A DNA stretch of 62,398 nt from Oscillospiraceae bacterium (lineage in GTDB: Bacteria; Bacillota; Clostridia; Oscillospirales; CAG-272): NCBI GenBank assembly GCA_015063745.1, contig SVTO01000010.1, positions 1 through 62,398 of the forward strand. The letters are read 5' to 3'. A model generated the notes under the pieces. The model was given only the letters and a program-made list of their open reading frames with translations. It ran no database searches and was not told the origin of the DNA. Of the stretch, positions 25,474 through 35,854 are shown in pieces. Within the stretch, counting starts at the first letter, position 1. The number at the start of each line of letters is the position of its first letter. The position numbers and the translations under genes were made by a program.

Positions 25474-26403
25474 TTACTGTTTGCCGGTGAGCTTAGCGAT
25501 TTCTTCAGCGAAGTCGTCTTCTCTCTTTTCCAGACCTTCGCCTCTTTCGAACAGTACGAAGCTGTCGATGGAGATTTCTTTGTCCAGAGACTTAGCAACC
25601 TGTTCAACATACTTGCCAACGGTCAGAGCTTCGTCCTTAACGTACTGCTGGTCAACCAGGCAGCTCTTTTCGTAGAACTTACCAATACGGCCTTCTACCA
25701 TCTTAGCGATGATAGCGTCGGGCTTGTTGGCGTTCTTTTCGTCGTTCTTGATCTGAGCCATCAGGATGTTCTTTTCTTCTTCCAGAACGGAAGCGGGAAC
25801 GTCTTCTCTCTTAACGTATGTGGGAGGAGTACCTGCTGCGATCTGCAGAGCTACGTTCTTTGCCATTTCGCAGAATTCAGCATTTTCCTTCAGGCAGGGG
25901 CAGGCGTTGAACTTAACAACAACACCGGCCATACCGTTACCGTGGATATAAGAACTGGTTACGCCTTCGATGATTTCGAAACGGCGGATGTTCATGTTTT
26001 CGCCGATGGTGTAGATCATATCCTTCAGCTTAGCTTCAACAGTGAATTCACCGTCGTAAGGCAGAGCCTTCAGAGCGTCCATATCAGCGGGCTTGTTGTT
26101 TACGATTACATTCAGAATACCTTTAACAAATGTCTTGAATGCATCGTTCTTAGCAACGAAGTCGGTTTCTGCATTTACTTCAATGATAGCGGTTACGTCG
26201 CCAACAGTTGCGATGTCTACAACACCTTCTGCTGCGATTCTGCCGGCCTTCTTATCAGCCTTACCAAGGCCCTTTTCTCTCAGAACCTTGATTGCTTCGT
26301 CAAAATTACCGTCGGTTTCAACCAGAGCCTTCTTGCAGTCCATCATGCCAACGCCGGTCTTAGCTCTCAGGTCGTTTACCATCTTTGCTGTAATAGCTGC
26401 CAT
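25474..26403 (-). CDS. tsf: translation elongation factor Ts
   Basis: EF-Ts, the nucleotide exchange factor for EF-Tu. The N-terminal UBA-like domain with VNDLRAKTGVGMMDCKKALVETDGNFDEAIKVLREKG is followed by two core subdomains (AIIEVNAETDFVAKNDAF near 85). The 309-residue length is typical. GGAGG lies 9 bases upstream of the ATG. It is cotranscribed with rpsB (56-base gap) and ends at its own terminator. Confidence 0.97.
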   Translation of the reverse strand: MAAITAKMVNDLRAKTGVGMMDCKKALVETDGNFDEAIKVLREKGLGKADKKAGRIAAEGVVDIATVGDVTAIIEVNAETDFVAKNDAFKTFVKGILNVIVNNKPADMDALKALPYDGEFTVEAKLKDMIYTIGENMNIRRFEIIEGVTSSYIHGNGMAGVVVKFNACPCLKENAEFCEMAKNVALQIAAGTPPTYVKREDVPASVLEEEKNILMAQIKNDEKNANKPDAIIAKMVEGRIGKFYEKSCLVDQQYVKDEALTVGKYVEQVAKSLDKEISIDSFVLFERGEGLEKREDDFAEEIAKLTGKQ

Positions 26404-26459
26404 TACTTTAATCCTCCGTGATTTTATTATTCTATTCTCAGTAAAATTTAATTCTTAGA

Positions 26460-27215
26460 TTAGAATTTTGCAGGTTCAGCATCTTCTGCTTCTTCTGCTG
26501 CAGTGATTTCAGCTTCAGCTTCGCCGAACTGTTCACCCTGCTTGCCTTCCAGAACTGCATCTGCAATTACGGAAGAGATCAGACGGATAGCGCGGATAGC
26601 GTCATCGTTACCGGGGATAACGTAGTCTGCGTCGTCGGGGTCGCAGTTGGTGTCAACGATTGCAACAACCGGAATACCCAGCTTCTTAGCTTCCAGAACA
26701 GCGTTGTGTTCCTTGCGGGGGTCAACAATGAAGATTGCGGAAGGCAGACCGTTCATGTTCTTGATACCACCCAGGTTCTTTTCCAGGTTGAACATTTCCT
26801 TCTGCAGAGCAGCTACTTCCTTCTTGGGGAGCATATCGAAGGTGCCGTCTTCCTGCATCTTTTCCAGGGAGCGCAGTCTTTCGATGGACATCTTGATGGT
26901 CTTGTAGTTGGTGAGCATACCACCCAGCCATCTTACGTTTACAAAGTACATGCCGCAGCGTTCAGCTTCTTCGCGGATTGCGTCAGCTGCCTGCTTCTTG
27001 GTACCAACGAACAGGATGGAACCACCTTCGGAAGCGGTGTCACGTACGAACATGTACGCTTCTTCGAACTTCTTGATGGTCTTCTGCAGGTCGATGATGT
27101 AGATACCGTTACGTTCAGTGAAGATGTACTCTGCCATCTTGGGGTTCCAGCGTCTGGTGTGGTGACCGAAATGTACGCCGGCTTCGAGAAGCTGCTTGAT
27201 AGAAACAATAGACAT
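26460..27215 (-). CDS. rpsB: 30S ribosomal protein S2
   Basis: S2 of the small ribosomal subunit. [46 protein letters not shown] is the classic N-terminus, followed by [26 protein letters not shown] and [24 protein letters not shown]. The ATG at 27215 follows a strong AGGAGG. Upstream in-frame codons to 27263 have no support. 251 residues, with an acidic C-terminal tail. First gene of rpsB-tsf, driven by the promoter at 27350-27378 with a 135-base leader. Confidence 0.98.
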   Translation of the reverse strand: MSIVSIKQLLEAGVHFGHHTRRWNPKMAEYIFTERNGIYIIDLQKTIKKFEEAYMFVRDTASEGGSILFVGTKKQAADAIREEAERCGMYFVNVRWLGGMLTNYKTIKMSIERLRSLEKMQEDGTFDMLPKKEVAALQKEMFNLEKNLGGIKNMNGLPSAIFIVDPRKEHNAVLEAKKLGIPVVAIVDTNCDPDDADYVIPGNDDAIRAIRLISSVIADAVLEGKQGEQFGEAEAEITAAEEAEDAEPAKF

Positions 27216-27343
27216 TATAATGTCCTCCTTTGGTTTTTTCCACCATGTTTCCTTTATCTGCAACCCGAACGAGTGTCCGGGAACCGTCAGACAGAATTAA
27301 AACATGTGTGTTATATTGGTGTGAATTCATATAAACTTTCACA
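27216..27343 (-). promoter_or_regulatory. rpsB 5' leader with hairpins
   Basis: The leader contains a GTGTGAA/TTCACAC stem near 27316-27343 and a CCCG/CGGG hairpin near 27265-27285. Long rpsB leaders in other bacteria bind S2 for feedback control. Whether this one does so is inference only. Confidence 0.35.
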
Positions 27344-27349
27344 CCCAGT

Positions 27350-27378
27350 TATTATACCACATAAAATGCCAAATGGCA
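27350..27378 (-). promoter_or_regulatory. sigma-A promoter of rpsB-tsf
   Basis: Minus-strand TTGCCA (27373-27378), a 17-bp spacer and perfect TATAAT (27350-27355). Confidence 0.85.
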
Positions 27379-27401
27379 ATATCTTTCTTTGATTTTACAA
27401 T

Positions 27402-27701
27402 TTATTTACAATTAAAGCAGGACAGGAATCCGCCGTATTTTCTGTTCTGATGATTTTTCCCGCTGTTCGCTTCCCTTTTATACTCCACCAGGATTGTATC
27501 TTCGCCGATACATCGAATCTGCTCCCAGCATATGCGGATGGTTTCATCGGTCCAGCAGAATATTCCTTTCTCAGGTTTAATGATTATTGCAGTAACTCTT
27601 CCGCAATCCGTTTCTATATCCATATCACATATTCTTCCCAGAATTTTTCCGTCACACAGATTGATCACATTGAGATATTCCAACTCCCGCATGGTTCGCA
27701 C
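27402..27701 (-). CDS. YlmC/YmxH family PRC-barrel sporulation-associated protein
   Basis: A 99-residue PRC-barrel protein of the YlmC/YmxH family found in spore formers. The barrel runs MRELEYLNVINLCDGKILGRICDMDIETDCGRVTAIIIKPEKG, then a second strand set to ILVEYKRE and a basic Cys-containing tail. The GTG at 27701 is chosen because AGGAGG lies exactly 7 bases upstream; an ATG nine bases downstream is also possible. It stands alone between rpsB-tsf and a terminator. The exact role is unknown. Confidence 0.85.
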   Translation of the reverse strand: MRTMRELEYLNVINLCDGKILGRICDMDIETDCGRVTAIIIKPEKGIFCWTDETIRICWEQIRCIGEDTILVEYKREANSGKNHQNRKYGGFLSCFNCK

Positions 27702-27747
27702 TGTATCACCTCCTCTATTATATATATGATGCACATCGTTAAAATAC

Positions 27748-27780
27748 AAAGAAAGCCTGACGATCGGTCAGACTTTCTTT
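27748..27780. terminator. terminator after the solute-binding lipoprotein gene
   Basis: A 14-bp stem with one mismatch (27748-27761 with 27767-27780), with T-rich flanks on both strands, between the lipoprotein gene and the ylmC-like gene. Confidence 0.85.
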
Positions 27781-27810
27781 TGTATATGCAGATATTTGTA
27801 TCAGCTATGT

Positions 27811-29685
27811 TTATGCAGCGGTTTCTGCTTCGGGATCAACAGTTTCGGCTGCGGCTGCTTCTGCGGCTGCGAGAGACTCGGATTCAGCAATAGATGCAGC
27901 TTCGGATTCCGCGATGGATTCAGCTTCATAGATCTTGAATTCTTCCGGGAATTCTTCAGACCAGAAGGTAAAGTAATCAGTTGCGATTGTAGATGCGCCT
28001 TCAAGGGTACTGAGGATTACACTGATTACGAACTTACCGTTTGCAGTTAATGCAATAGAATCAATCTGTTCAAGGAATTCCTTGGAATTCAGAGCCTGAA
28101 TCTTTTCAAGAGTATCACCGGATACGCCTGCGGAGTTTCTCAGCTTGTTCTGGTTTACGCTGTCATACAGCATATCGAAGTTGAAGTAGGGGCTTACGAG
28201 AGATGCAAGGTTCTGTTCCTTGTAGAATTCCCATTCGTCCATGCTTCTGCCTTCGCCGGGATAGGTCATAAATACGTTACCGGTAGCATTGATATCCATC
28301 TGATAATCATCACTGATGATATCGATAATGGAATCGTCATCGGCATTTACCTGCCAGTGAACGCCTTCAACGCCGTACTGCAGAATAGTACGCAGTTCCT
28401 TATTGGTGTTCAGGAGGGTGATGATTTCCATGGAACGGGCAAGGTTTCTGGAGTATACGCTTACACCGAACATATTGGAGTAAACATCTTCTCTATCCGC
28501 GATGGGTCTTTCGAATACCTTGATGTAGTATTCTTCGCCGTATTCAGCAATGGTATTGGGATCGCCGGTTACAACGCCGACAGCAAACTTTTCGCCTTCT
28601 TCAAGAGTACCGTCACCTACATAACCGAGTTCGGAGAGTTCCTTCATCATTCTGATGTTGTCGATATAGCCAGGAATATTGAAGATAAGTACGGGGTCAA
28701 CCTTATCAGCGGGCTTCAGATCGTTGCTGAAATAACTTGCGGCAACAGACCATGCACCGTCAACGGACAGATAATTTACACCTGCCATTTCGTAGGTATC
28801 CAGCAGGGGCACAACACCTTCCAGATTCTGCATACCCATATCCTTAATGAAGATTTCACAGTCGCTCATGGTATTGAGCTTGTCAATATCATAGTCGTAC
28901 TTGTCAACCAGTTCCTTATTGATCAGCAGGAACTTATAATCATCGATGGGGCGGTTGTTGGGGATCGCATAGATACCGTCCTTATCGGCGCCTTCCAGGA
29001 AAGTGGGGTAAATATGGCTCTTGAGTGCCTTTGAAGTAGTGTCGATTTCATCATCCAGAGCCTGCAGCAGGCCGCCTTCGATATATTCCATGTACTTGTC
29101 GTAACCCTGAATCAGGAAAATATCGAGCTGTTCCGGTGCCGGTTCGGGATACTTGATTACAGTAACACCGATTTCGTTTACGTAGGTTTCTTCTACGTAT
29201 TCGGTTTCTTCAACTTCGGTCTCTTCTGCAGTTTCTTCTGCGGTTTCGCCTGCAGTTTCTTCAGTTCCCTCAGCAGCAGTTTCTTCGGCTGCGGTTTCAC
29301 CATCTGCAGCAGCTTCGGTTTCCTCAGCTTCTTCTTCGCGAGCTTCGGTTTCGGGCATTACACCGCCGAGCATTTCATTGATTTCATTCATACGGGCATC
29401 AAGAGCCTTCTGATATTCATCCTGTGCTACAGCGTGGAGCTCGATAGCGGTTTCAAACTTTGCACGTGTAATATTATTGATCGCTTCTTCAACAAGAGCG
29501 AGTGCCTCATCGGTCGTGTTTTCAGAAGTAGGAAGCCAGAGAGTCAGTGTCATAACACCGCGTTCGCTTTCCTCGATATCGGCTTCGAGATTTTCGTCGT
29601 CTCTGCCGAACAAGGCGCAGCCGGTCAGCAGCATATTGGAAAGCATCAGCATGCTCAGCAATATACAAATAAACTTCTTCTTCAT
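27811..29685 (-). CDS. extracellular solute-binding lipoprotein
   Basis: A 624-residue secreted lipoprotein. The signal peptide MKKKFICILLSMLMLSNMLLTGC ends in a lipobox with the lipidated Cys near residue 23. The body resembles family 1 ABC-transporter binding proteins (TLTLWLPTSENTTDEALALVEEAIN, FLIQGYDKYMEYIEGGLLQALDDEI, LEGADKDGIYAIPNNRPIDDYKFLLINKEL). A long Glu/Thr/Ala-rich insert of about 55 residues lies near 105-160, and the C-terminus is a Ser/Ala/Glu-rich tail. The ATG at 29685 follows AGGAGG. No permease or ATPase gene is adjacent, so it is an orphan whose ligand and partners are unknown. Confidence 0.88.
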   Translation of the reverse strand: MKKKFICILLSMLMLSNMLLTGCALFGRDDENLEADIEESERGVMTLTLWLPTSENTTDEALALVEEAINNITRAKFETAIELHAVAQDEYQKALDARMNEINEMLGGVMPETEAREEEAEETEAAADGETAAEETAAEGTEETAGETAEETAEETEVEETEYVEETYVNEIGVTVIKYPEPAPEQLDIFLIQGYDKYMEYIEGGLLQALDDEIDTTSKALKSHIYPTFLEGADKDGIYAIPNNRPIDDYKFLLINKELVDKYDYDIDKLNTMSDCEIFIKDMGMQNLEGVVPLLDTYEMAGVNYLSVDGAWSVAASYFSNDLKPADKVDPVLIFNIPGYIDNIRMMKELSELGYVGDGTLEEGEKFAVGVVTGDPNTIAEYGEEYYIKVFERPIADREDVYSNMFGVSVYSRNLARSMEIITLLNTNKELRTILQYGVEGVHWQVNADDDSIIDIISDDYQMDINATGNVFMTYPGEGRSMDEWEFYKEQNLASLVSPYFNFDMLYDSVNQNKLRNSAGVSGDTLEKIQALNSKEFLEQIDSIALTANGKFVISVILSTLEGASTIATDYFTFWSEEFPEEFKIYEAESIAESEAASIAESESLAAAEAAAAETVDPEAETAA

Positions 29686-29746
29686 TATAGGAATCCTCCT
29701 CAAAGTATGACTTTGCCTATAAAGGCTAAAAAATAGTTCTTGTAAT

Positions 29747-29775
29747 ATTTTACACGAAAAAATCACTTATGTCAA
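29747..29775 (-). promoter_or_regulatory. sigma-A promoter of the lipoprotein gene
   Basis: Minus-strand perfect TTGACA (29770-29775), a 17-bp spacer and TAAAAT (29747-29752). Confidence 0.85.
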
Positions 29776-29996
29776 GCAGTTTTTATTTCGGAAAAATTTA
29801 TTTTTACTTTTCTGAACTTATGTCTGCACGAATTCACGAATGTTAAATATGCATTGTATACATATCTTCATTGTGTTTATAGTATCTTTTAACAATCCTG
29901 TTGTACATCCCACACATATTCAAACGATATATTTTGGTGGTATTTTCCAATTTTCGTTTCTACATTTTGTATGAGGTTCATCCGGCACAATTTGTA
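29776..29996. other. AT-rich intergenic region without a gene
   Basis: The gap between the rpoD-type gene at 29997 and the lipoprotein gene holds the promoter at 29747-29775. I see no ORF, terminator-like stem or repeat in the rest, so the end of the sigma-factor transcript is not defined by sequence. Confidence 0.6.
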
Positions 29997-31058
29997 TTAC
30001 TCCAGATAATCCTTCAGTGATTTCGAACGGCTCGGGTGACGCAGTTTACGCAGTGCCTTGGCTTCGATCTGGCGAATTCTCTCTCTGGTGATCTGGAATT
30101 CCTGACCGACTTCTTCCAGTGTTCTCGGACGTCCGTCATCCAGTCCGAAACGGAGCTTCAGCACCATTTCTTCTCTGGGTGTCAGTGTGTGCAGTACACT
30201 GTCCAGATGTTCTCTGAGCAGCTGGTAGGATGCTGCATCTGCGGGTGTTACTGTTTCTTCATCCTGGATGAAATCGCCGAGATGGCTGTCATCCGCTTCT
30301 CCGATTGGTGTTTCCAGAGAAACGGGATCCTGAGAAATCTTGATAACTTCCGCAACTTTTGCCGTACTCATGCCGATATCTTTTGCGATTTCATCAACAG
30401 TAGGTTCTCTGCCCAGATCCTGCAGCAGTGTACGCTGGCTTTTGGACACGCGATGGATGGTTTCCACCATATGTACGGGAATGCGGATGGTTCTTGCCTG
30501 ATCCGCAATGGCGCGGGTAATCGCCTGTCGGATCCACCAGGTTGCATATGTCGAAAACTTGAATCCTTTTTCGCAGTCGAATTTATCTACCGCTTTCATC
30601 AGACCCAGATTCCCTTCCTGAATCAGATCCAGGAAGAACATGCCCTTACCGATATATCGTTTGGCAATGCTGACTACCAGTCTCAGATTGGCTTCGACCA
30701 GTCTCTGCTTCGCTTCCTCGTTACCGCTTTCGATCTGTTTTGCCAGTTCCGCCTCTTCTTCCTGGCTCAGAAGTCCGATCTGTCCGATTTCCTTGAGATA
30801 CATACGAACCGGGTCGTCGATGGCCAGACCTTCCTGAGAAAGGGCTTTCACCATATCCTCAGCGGTTTCAAAGCTGCCGACCTCGTTTTCGATCTCAAAC
30901 ATCTCATCGGGATTTACGTATCCTTCCTCGGATTTATCCGACAGATCGTCAAGGAATGCGTTTTCATCCGCATCCCCGGAAGTTTTTTCGTTTACGTCAA
31001 AATCATCATCCAACAGAAAGTTATTTTCGCCGATCAGGTCATTTAAATTATTATTCAT
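29997..31058 (-). CDS. rpoD: RNA polymerase sigma factor RpoD/SigA, copy 1 (downstream)
   Basis: A group 1 or 2 sigma-70 factor of 353 residues. An acidic N-terminal region of about 75 residues is followed by region 1.2 ([17 protein letters not shown]), region 2 ([37 protein letters not shown]...[27 protein letters not shown]), region 3, and region 4 with the helix-turn-helix [29 protein letters not shown]. The -10 and -35 reading segments equal those of the neighbour at 31169-32269. It lies 110 bases downstream of that gene. Which of the two is the essential factor cannot be decided here. Confidence 0.96.
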   Translation of the reverse strand: MNNNLNDLIGENNFLLDDDFDVNEKTSGDADENAFLDDLSDKSEEGYVNPDEMFEIENEVGSFETAEDMVKALSQEGLAIDDPVRMYLKEIGQIGLLSQEEEAELAKQIESGNEEAKQRLVEANLRLVVSIAKRYIGKGMFFLDLIQEGNLGLMKAVDKFDCEKGFKFSTYATWWIRQAITRAIADQARTIRIPVHMVETIHRVSKSQRTLLQDLGREPTVDEIAKDIGMSTAKVAEVIKISQDPVSLETPIGEADDSHLGDFIQDEETVTPADAASYQLLREHLDSVLHTLTPREEMVLKLRFGLDDGRPRTLEEVGQEFQITRERIRQIEAKALRKLRHPSRSKSLKDYLE

Positions 31059-31168
31059 TCATTTACCGTCCTTTTCTGCCGGACCTTTTCCGACAGATAT
31101 TATAATATTGGCGCGCAGTTCAGAGATTCTCCTGTTGTCATTTCCCGACATTTTTCAGCCGGATGGGG

Positions 31169-32269
31169 TCAGTTGATATCGTTCAGGAATCCGCGGAGGA
31201 TTTTGGATCTGCTCTGGTGACGCAGCTTACGCAGAGCCTTGGCTTCGATCTGACGGATTCGCTCACGGGTAATATTGAATTCCTTACCTACCTCTTCCAG
31301 TGTTCTGGTTCTACCGTCTTCCAGGCCGAAACGGAGTTTGATTACCATTTCTTCACGGGGAGTCAGGGTATGCAGTACCTTATTCAGCTGTTCGCGAAGG
31401 AGCTGATAGGATACGGCCTCAGCAGGTGTGGGGGAGGAGTCGTCGGGAATAAAGTCACCCAGATGGCTGTCGTCTTCTTCGCCGATGGGGGTTTCCAGGG
31501 ACACGGGATCCTGGGCCGCTTTCATGATTTCACGTACCTTTTCGGCGCTCATGCCGAGTTGTTCGGCGATTTCATCCACGGAAGGTTCCCTGCCCAGTTC
31601 CTGCAGAAGCTGACGGGAACAACGGGAAACGCGGTGGATGGTTTCCACCATGTGTACGGGAATGCGGATGGTTCTTGCCTGATCCGCGATGGCACGGGTG
31701 ATTGCCTGACGAATCCACCATGTTGCGTAAGTGGAGAATTTATAACCCTTGGTGTGGTCGAATTTTTCCACCGCTTTGATCAGACCAAGGTTTCCTTCCT
31801 GGATCAGGTCAAGGAAATACATGCCCTTGCCGACATACTTTTTGGCAATGCTGACTACCAGACGCAGGTTTGCTTCCACCAGTTCGTTCTTGGCTGCTTC
31901 GTCGCCCTGAGAAATCCGTTCGGCCAGATACAGTTCTCTGTCCAGGTCCAGCAGCGGAATCTTACCGATGTCCTTCAGATACATTCTTACCGGGTCATCT
32001 ACGGCAACACCCTCTTCGGCCAGGAACTGTTCGATATCTTCGCTTTCGTCGATCTCGCCGGAGGATTCCATGCCCATGTAGCTGTCGCTGTCCATATAAT
32101 TGTTTACTTCGATACCGTTGGATTCCAGGGACTCGTATACCTTGTCCATCTGTCCCATATCAAAGCCGGAAAATTCCATAACCTCCAGAATGTCACTGTT
32201 GGATAAAGACCCGTCACTTTTGCCTTTTTCAATCAGGCCCTGCATATCCATCTTCTTGTCGTTTTCCAT
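31169..32269 (-). CDS. rpoD: RNA polymerase sigma factor RpoD/SigA, copy 2 (behind dnaG)
   Basis: A 366-residue primary-type sigma factor in the classic dnaG-rpoD position (10-base gap to dnaG). The N-terminal region [55 protein letters not shown] is a true region 1.1-like domain, which copy 1 lacks in this form. Regions 1.2, 2, 3 and 4 are complete, with [34 protein letters not shown] and [29 protein letters not shown]. On position and region 1.1 this is the likelier housekeeping SigA. AAGGG precedes the ATG. Confidence 0.97.
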   Translation of the reverse strand: MENDKKMDMQGLIEKGKSDGSLSNSDILEVMEFSGFDMGQMDKVYESLESNGIEVNNYMDSDSYMGMESSGEIDESEDIEQFLAEEGVAVDDPVRMYLKDIGKIPLLDLDRELYLAERISQGDEAAKNELVEANLRLVVSIAKKYVGKGMYFLDLIQEGNLGLIKAVEKFDHTKGYKFSTYATWWIRQAITRAIADQARTIRIPVHMVETIHRVSRCSRQLLQELGREPSVDEIAEQLGMSAEKVREIMKAAQDPVSLETPIGEEDDSHLGDFIPDDSSPTPAEAVSYQLLREQLNKVLHTLTPREEMVIKLRFGLEDGRTRTLEEVGKEFNITRERIRQIEAKALRKLRHQSRSKILRGFLNDIN

Positions 32270-32279
32270 GTTTACCCTT

Positions 32280-34016
32280 TCATTTCTGTGTTCTCTTTTG
32301 GTTGATTATATCTGCGATGCTAAGACTTGACTTAGCTTTTTTGGTTTCCTCACGCAGCTGCTCCGCATACAGGCGAAATATATCTCCGTCGTTTTTCGGC
32401 AGTTCCGAACGGTTCAGGAGCATCCTTGTGGCTCTCGATACTTCATCCGGTGTAAAGGATTCCCCGAGCATTCCGATGGAAAATCCGCCGTTCTGCACTG
32501 CGCTCTCGAAAAACACATACAGTCTTCTGCCGAACTCGGTTGAGAAATCCTCTCCCGTCAGCACACCGTCCTTCAGTTCTTCGGTCAGCAGTTCATTATG
32601 CAGAAACAGCATGCCGAGGACTTCTTCCTCCAGTCTGGCGGCTTTCGGCTGGCGCATGAAGTCCGGATTGACTCTGTCGCTGGAACCGGAAGTGTTTCGG
32701 ATCAGGTCTGCTCTGCGCTTTTTGTCGTTTTCCTTAACAGCACGTCGGCGCAGGCGGTCCACATCTCCCTGGATACTCTTAGGATCAATGGCAAATATCT
32801 TTGCTGTTTTTTCAATATATATATCCCTTTCAATATTGGAATACACGCGGGATATGGCGAGGCAGACTTCGTTCAATGCTTTTATTTTTTCCTCGTCCGC
32901 CTCCATGTTATACTTTTCGGTTACTGCCTCTATCAGGTAATCGAATTTACTCCGGCTTCCTTCTATCAGCTGACGGAATTTCTCCGCTCCGAACTTTTTG
33001 ATATATTCATCCGGGTCCTTGGCATCCTGCAGTTTCAGAACCTTTGCGTCGATTCCCGCTTCCTCCAGCAGGGTCATGGCTCTGGCAGTTGCCTTCTGTC
33101 CGGCTTCGTCGCTGTCATATGTAATGATTACTTTGGATGCGTATTTTTTTAAAATTCTTGCCTGTTCTGCGGTGATGGCAGTACCCAGAGTAGCAATGGC
33201 ATTCTGGAAACCGGCGGCATGGAGAGCGATTACATCCATGTAGCCTTCGCACAGAATAAATCCGTTTTCACAGTATTTTTTGGCAAAATTCAATGCAAAC
33301 AGGTTTTTGCTCTTTTTGAAAGCGGGTGTATCGGAGGTGTTCAGATATTTCGGCTTGCTGTCGTCCAGCACTCGTCCGCCGAAAGCAATCACGTTTCCCG
33401 ATACGTCGATAATCGGGAACATTACCCGACCTCTGAAATAATCGTAGTATCCGCGTTCGCTTTTACCGCAGAAATAACCGGTCTGGATTTCGTTCTCCGT
33501 AAATCCGAGGCTTTTCAGATGGCGCAGTGTACCACTGATCGGTGCAAAGCCCAGTCCAAACCGGCTTATGATCGCGCTGCTCAGTCCTCTTTCCTGAAAA
33601 TAGGCTCTTCCCGCTGCACCGATCCGTTCATCCAGCAGGCAGCTTCGGTAGAACCGTGCGGCTTCCACGTTCATGGCGAGGATGCGCTTTCTGGATACAC
33701 CGGTATCCCTTTCGATTCCGCTATTTTGTGACGGCAGGGTGATTCCGGCTTTGTCGGCAAGGTATTCCACTGCGGAAATGTAATCCAGATTCTCCATGCG
33801 CATGACGAAGTTGATCACGTCACCGCCTGCCCCGCAGCCGAAGCAGTAGAAACTCTGGTTTTCCGGATATACGGTAAAGGAGGGGGTTCTTTCGCTGTGG
33901 AACGGACACAGGCCTTTCAGGTTTCTGCCCGCTCTGCGAAGCTGAACATATCCCGATATGGTACTTTCGATCTCACAACGGAAACGGATATCATCGATGA
34001 TATTGCTCGGGATCAT
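32280..34016 (-). CDS. dnaG: DNA primase
   Basis: DnaG lays RNA primers at the replication fork. The N-terminal CHC2 zinc domain ([34 protein letters not shown], residues about 37-70) is followed by the catalytic core and TOPRIM fold ([28 protein letters not shown] near 255, [12 protein letters not shown] near 300). A helical C-terminal DnaB-binding region ends at residue 578. The ATG follows GAGG. It heads dnaG-rpoD-rpoD. Confidence 0.97.
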   Translation of the reverse strand: MIPSNIIDDIRFRCEIESTISGYVQLRRAGRNLKGLCPFHSERTPSFTVYPENQSFYCFGCGAGGDVINFVMRMENLDYISAVEYLADKAGITLPSQNSGIERDTGVSRKRILAMNVEAARFYRSCLLDERIGAAGRAYFQERGLSSAIISRFGLGFAPISGTLRHLKSLGFTENEIQTGYFCGKSERGYYDYFRGRVMFPIIDVSGNVIAFGGRVLDDSKPKYLNTSDTPAFKKSKNLFALNFAKKYCENGFILCEGYMDVIALHAAGFQNAIATLGTAITAEQARILKKYASKVIITYDSDEAGQKATARAMTLLEEAGIDAKVLKLQDAKDPDEYIKKFGAEKFRQLIEGSRSKFDYLIEAVTEKYNMEADEEKIKALNEVCLAISRVYSNIERDIYIEKTAKIFAIDPKSIQGDVDRLRRRAVKENDKKRRADLIRNTSGSSDRVNPDFMRQPKAARLEEEVLGMLFLHNELLTEELKDGVLTGEDFSTEFGRRLYVFFESAVQNGGFSIGMLGESFTPDEVSRATRMLLNRSELPKNDGDIFRLYAEQLREETKKAKSSLSIADIINQKRTQK

Positions 34017-34051
34017 GTCCTGCCACCTCGCTTTCTTTTACGATATAAAAG

Positions 34052-35077
34052 TTATAATTCGCCCGGAATCTGCCACACCTGCGGGATGAAAAGATCCTTG
34101 TACATCTCAATGGCGTAGCGGTCGGTCATGCCGGATATATAATCACAGACACACCTTTCAACAGGCTCTGTTTCCTGCATCCGGTAATAGAATTCGGGCA
34201 TTTTTCCAGGATATTTCATGAAATAATCAAACAGGGCTTCCAGCATTGTTCTTGCCTTCTGCTCTTCCTTCCGTGCAGCCGGGTTATAATACACATTTTC
34301 AAACAGAAATGACCGCAGACCCAGCATAGCTTCGCCGATTTCCGGTTCAATCTGGATGGAAGGCGAATTCTGACTGGCTTCAATTACGGCGCTGACCATT
34401 GTATTGATACGGGAAGAATGGGTTTCGCCGAGGATATCCGTATAGGCTTTCGGTATATCTTCCTTTTTCAGAATCCCGGCACGGCAGGCATCGTCTATGT
34501 CGTGATTGATATAGGCAATTCTGTCGGCATACTTGATGATTACCCCCTCATTGGTTGAGGCTCTGTGATCACCGGTATGGTTGACAATGGCATCTCTTAC
34601 TTCCCAGGTCAGATTCAGTCCTGCTCCGTCATTTTCCAGTTTCTCGACCACGCGCAGGCTCTGACGATAGTGAGAAAAGTCCGGATCGTAACACTGACGC
34701 ATTACCTCTTCTCCGCAATGGCCGAAGGGCGTATGACCGAGATCATGCCCCAGGGCTGCGGCTTCGCACAGGTCCTCGTTCAGCATCAGGGCTCTGGCGA
34801 TGATGCGAGCAATCTGGGATACTTCCAGAGTATGGGTCAGTCTTGTGCGGTAATGTTCGCCTGCGGGAAGCATGAAAACCTGTGTTTTGTGCATCAGGCG
34901 GCGGAATGATTTACTGTGCAGAATACGGTCACGGTCACGCTGGAATTCCGTTCTGTTGATACAGGGCTCAATCGGCTTTTCCCTGCCGCGGGTATTCTCA
35001 CATAAAAAAGCATAGGGTGATAATGTCAGGCGTTCTCGCTCGTAAAACAGCTCTCTTACGCACTTTCTGTCCGACAT
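34052..35077 (-). CDS. dgt: deoxyguanosinetriphosphate triphosphohydrolase family protein
   Basis: An HD-domain dNTP triphosphohydrolase of the Dgt-like family, which removes triphosphate from dGTP and related nucleotides to balance the dNTP pool. Motifs are SKSFRRLMHKTQVF, RTRLTHTLEVSQIAR (the first HD His), AAALGHDLGHTPFGHCGEEV (the HD pair), and DRIAYINHDIDDA (the last metal Asp). The 341-residue length fits. GAGGTG is just upstream. It ends 36 bases before dnaG, so both replication-linked genes may be cotranscribed. Confidence 0.95.
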   Translation of the reverse strand: MSDRKCVRELFYERERLTLSPYAFLCENTRGREKPIEPCINRTEFQRDRDRILHSKSFRRLMHKTQVFMLPAGEHYRTRLTHTLEVSQIARIIARALMLNEDLCEAAALGHDLGHTPFGHCGEEVMRQCYDPDFSHYRQSLRVVEKLENDGAGLNLTWEVRDAIVNHTGDHRASTNEGVIIKYADRIAYINHDIDDACRAGILKKEDIPKAYTDILGETHSSRINTMVSAVIEASQNSPSIQIEPEIGEAMLGLRSFLFENVYYNPAARKEEQKARTMLEALFDYFMKYPGKMPEFYYRMQETEPVERCVCDYISGMTDRYAIEMYKDLFIPQVWQIPGEL

Positions 35078-35178
35078 ATCACCTCATCCTTTCGCAGACA
35101 TATCTTTTTCCGCAATATGTTTATTTATTCACGCTTATAATATACGCTCTTTTTTGCTTTTTTTCTTTTTTTGACAGA

Positions 35179-35850
35179 TCATAGGTTTTCTGTGTTCTGT
35201 CTGGAAGCACGTTCCTCGGAATATACGATTTCAAAGGATGCTCTGCCGCCTGTCATTTCAGAGACGGCAACCCGGATCTCTTCCGTACGTGTGGCTTCCA
35301 TGGCGGCCTGTATCAGTACGGAGGAACCGAAATCCGCCTTTTCTTCCACCACATCCATTCTGGTAAAACCGGCGGTCAGCTTCTGATAATCGGAATAACT
35401 GCACTCAATCAGCACTACATTCCATGGTTCGAATACAGCCATCCCGGCAGCATCGATGGCCATTTTTGCTGCCGCCGAATAGGCACGAACCAATCCTCCG
35501 GCGCCGAGAAGGATTCCGCCGAAATAGCGGGTTACCACTACGCACAAATCGCAGGCACCGGACATTTTCAGGACATTAAGAGTGGGAATACCGGATGTAC
35601 CATGGGGTTCGCCGTCATCGGAATACCTTGCGACAGAACCGTCCTGCAGAAGATAGGCATATACATTATGGGTGGCATCGCTGTATTTATGACGGATTTC
35701 TTCGATGAATGCGCGGGCTTCGTTCTCGTCCGCTACCGGTGCGGCATGGCCGATGAATACGGATTTCTTTTCTTCCATTTCCACGGAAACACGGGACGCC
35801 AGAGTGATTCTGCGGTTTTCCTTTGCTTCCGGTTCGCTTTTCTGCTTCAT
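35179..35850 (-). CDS. yigZ: YigZ/IMPACT family protein
   Basis: A 223-residue protein of the IMPACT/YigZ family with an N-terminal RNase-PH-like fold (EIRHKYSDATHNVYAYLL near 60, SDDGEPHGTSGIPTLNVL near 85, VVVTRYFGGILLGAGGLVRAYS near 110) and a C-terminal ferredoxin-like DUF1949 domain. The cellular role is uncertain; the family is linked to translation and nucleic-acid binding. The ATG at 35850 has GAGGAG 7 bases upstream, 4 bases after the hflX stop, so the two are translationally coupled. Confidence 0.93.
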   Translation of the reverse strand: MKQKSEPEAKENRRITLASRVSVEMEEKKSVFIGHAAPVADENEARAFIEEIRHKYSDATHNVYAYLLQDGSVARYSDDGEPHGTSGIPTLNVLKMSGACDLCVVVTRYFGGILLGAGGLVRAYSAAAKMAIDAAGMAVFEPWNVVLIECSYSDYQKLTAGFTRMDVVEEKADFGSSVLIQAAMEATRTEEIRVAVSEMTGGRASFEIVYSEERASRQNTENL

Positions 35851-35854
35851 GGAA

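Noticed and set aside
27115-27342. Small frame within the rpsB leader
   Set aside because: It overlaps the rpsB N-terminus in another frame and has no ribosome site of its own.
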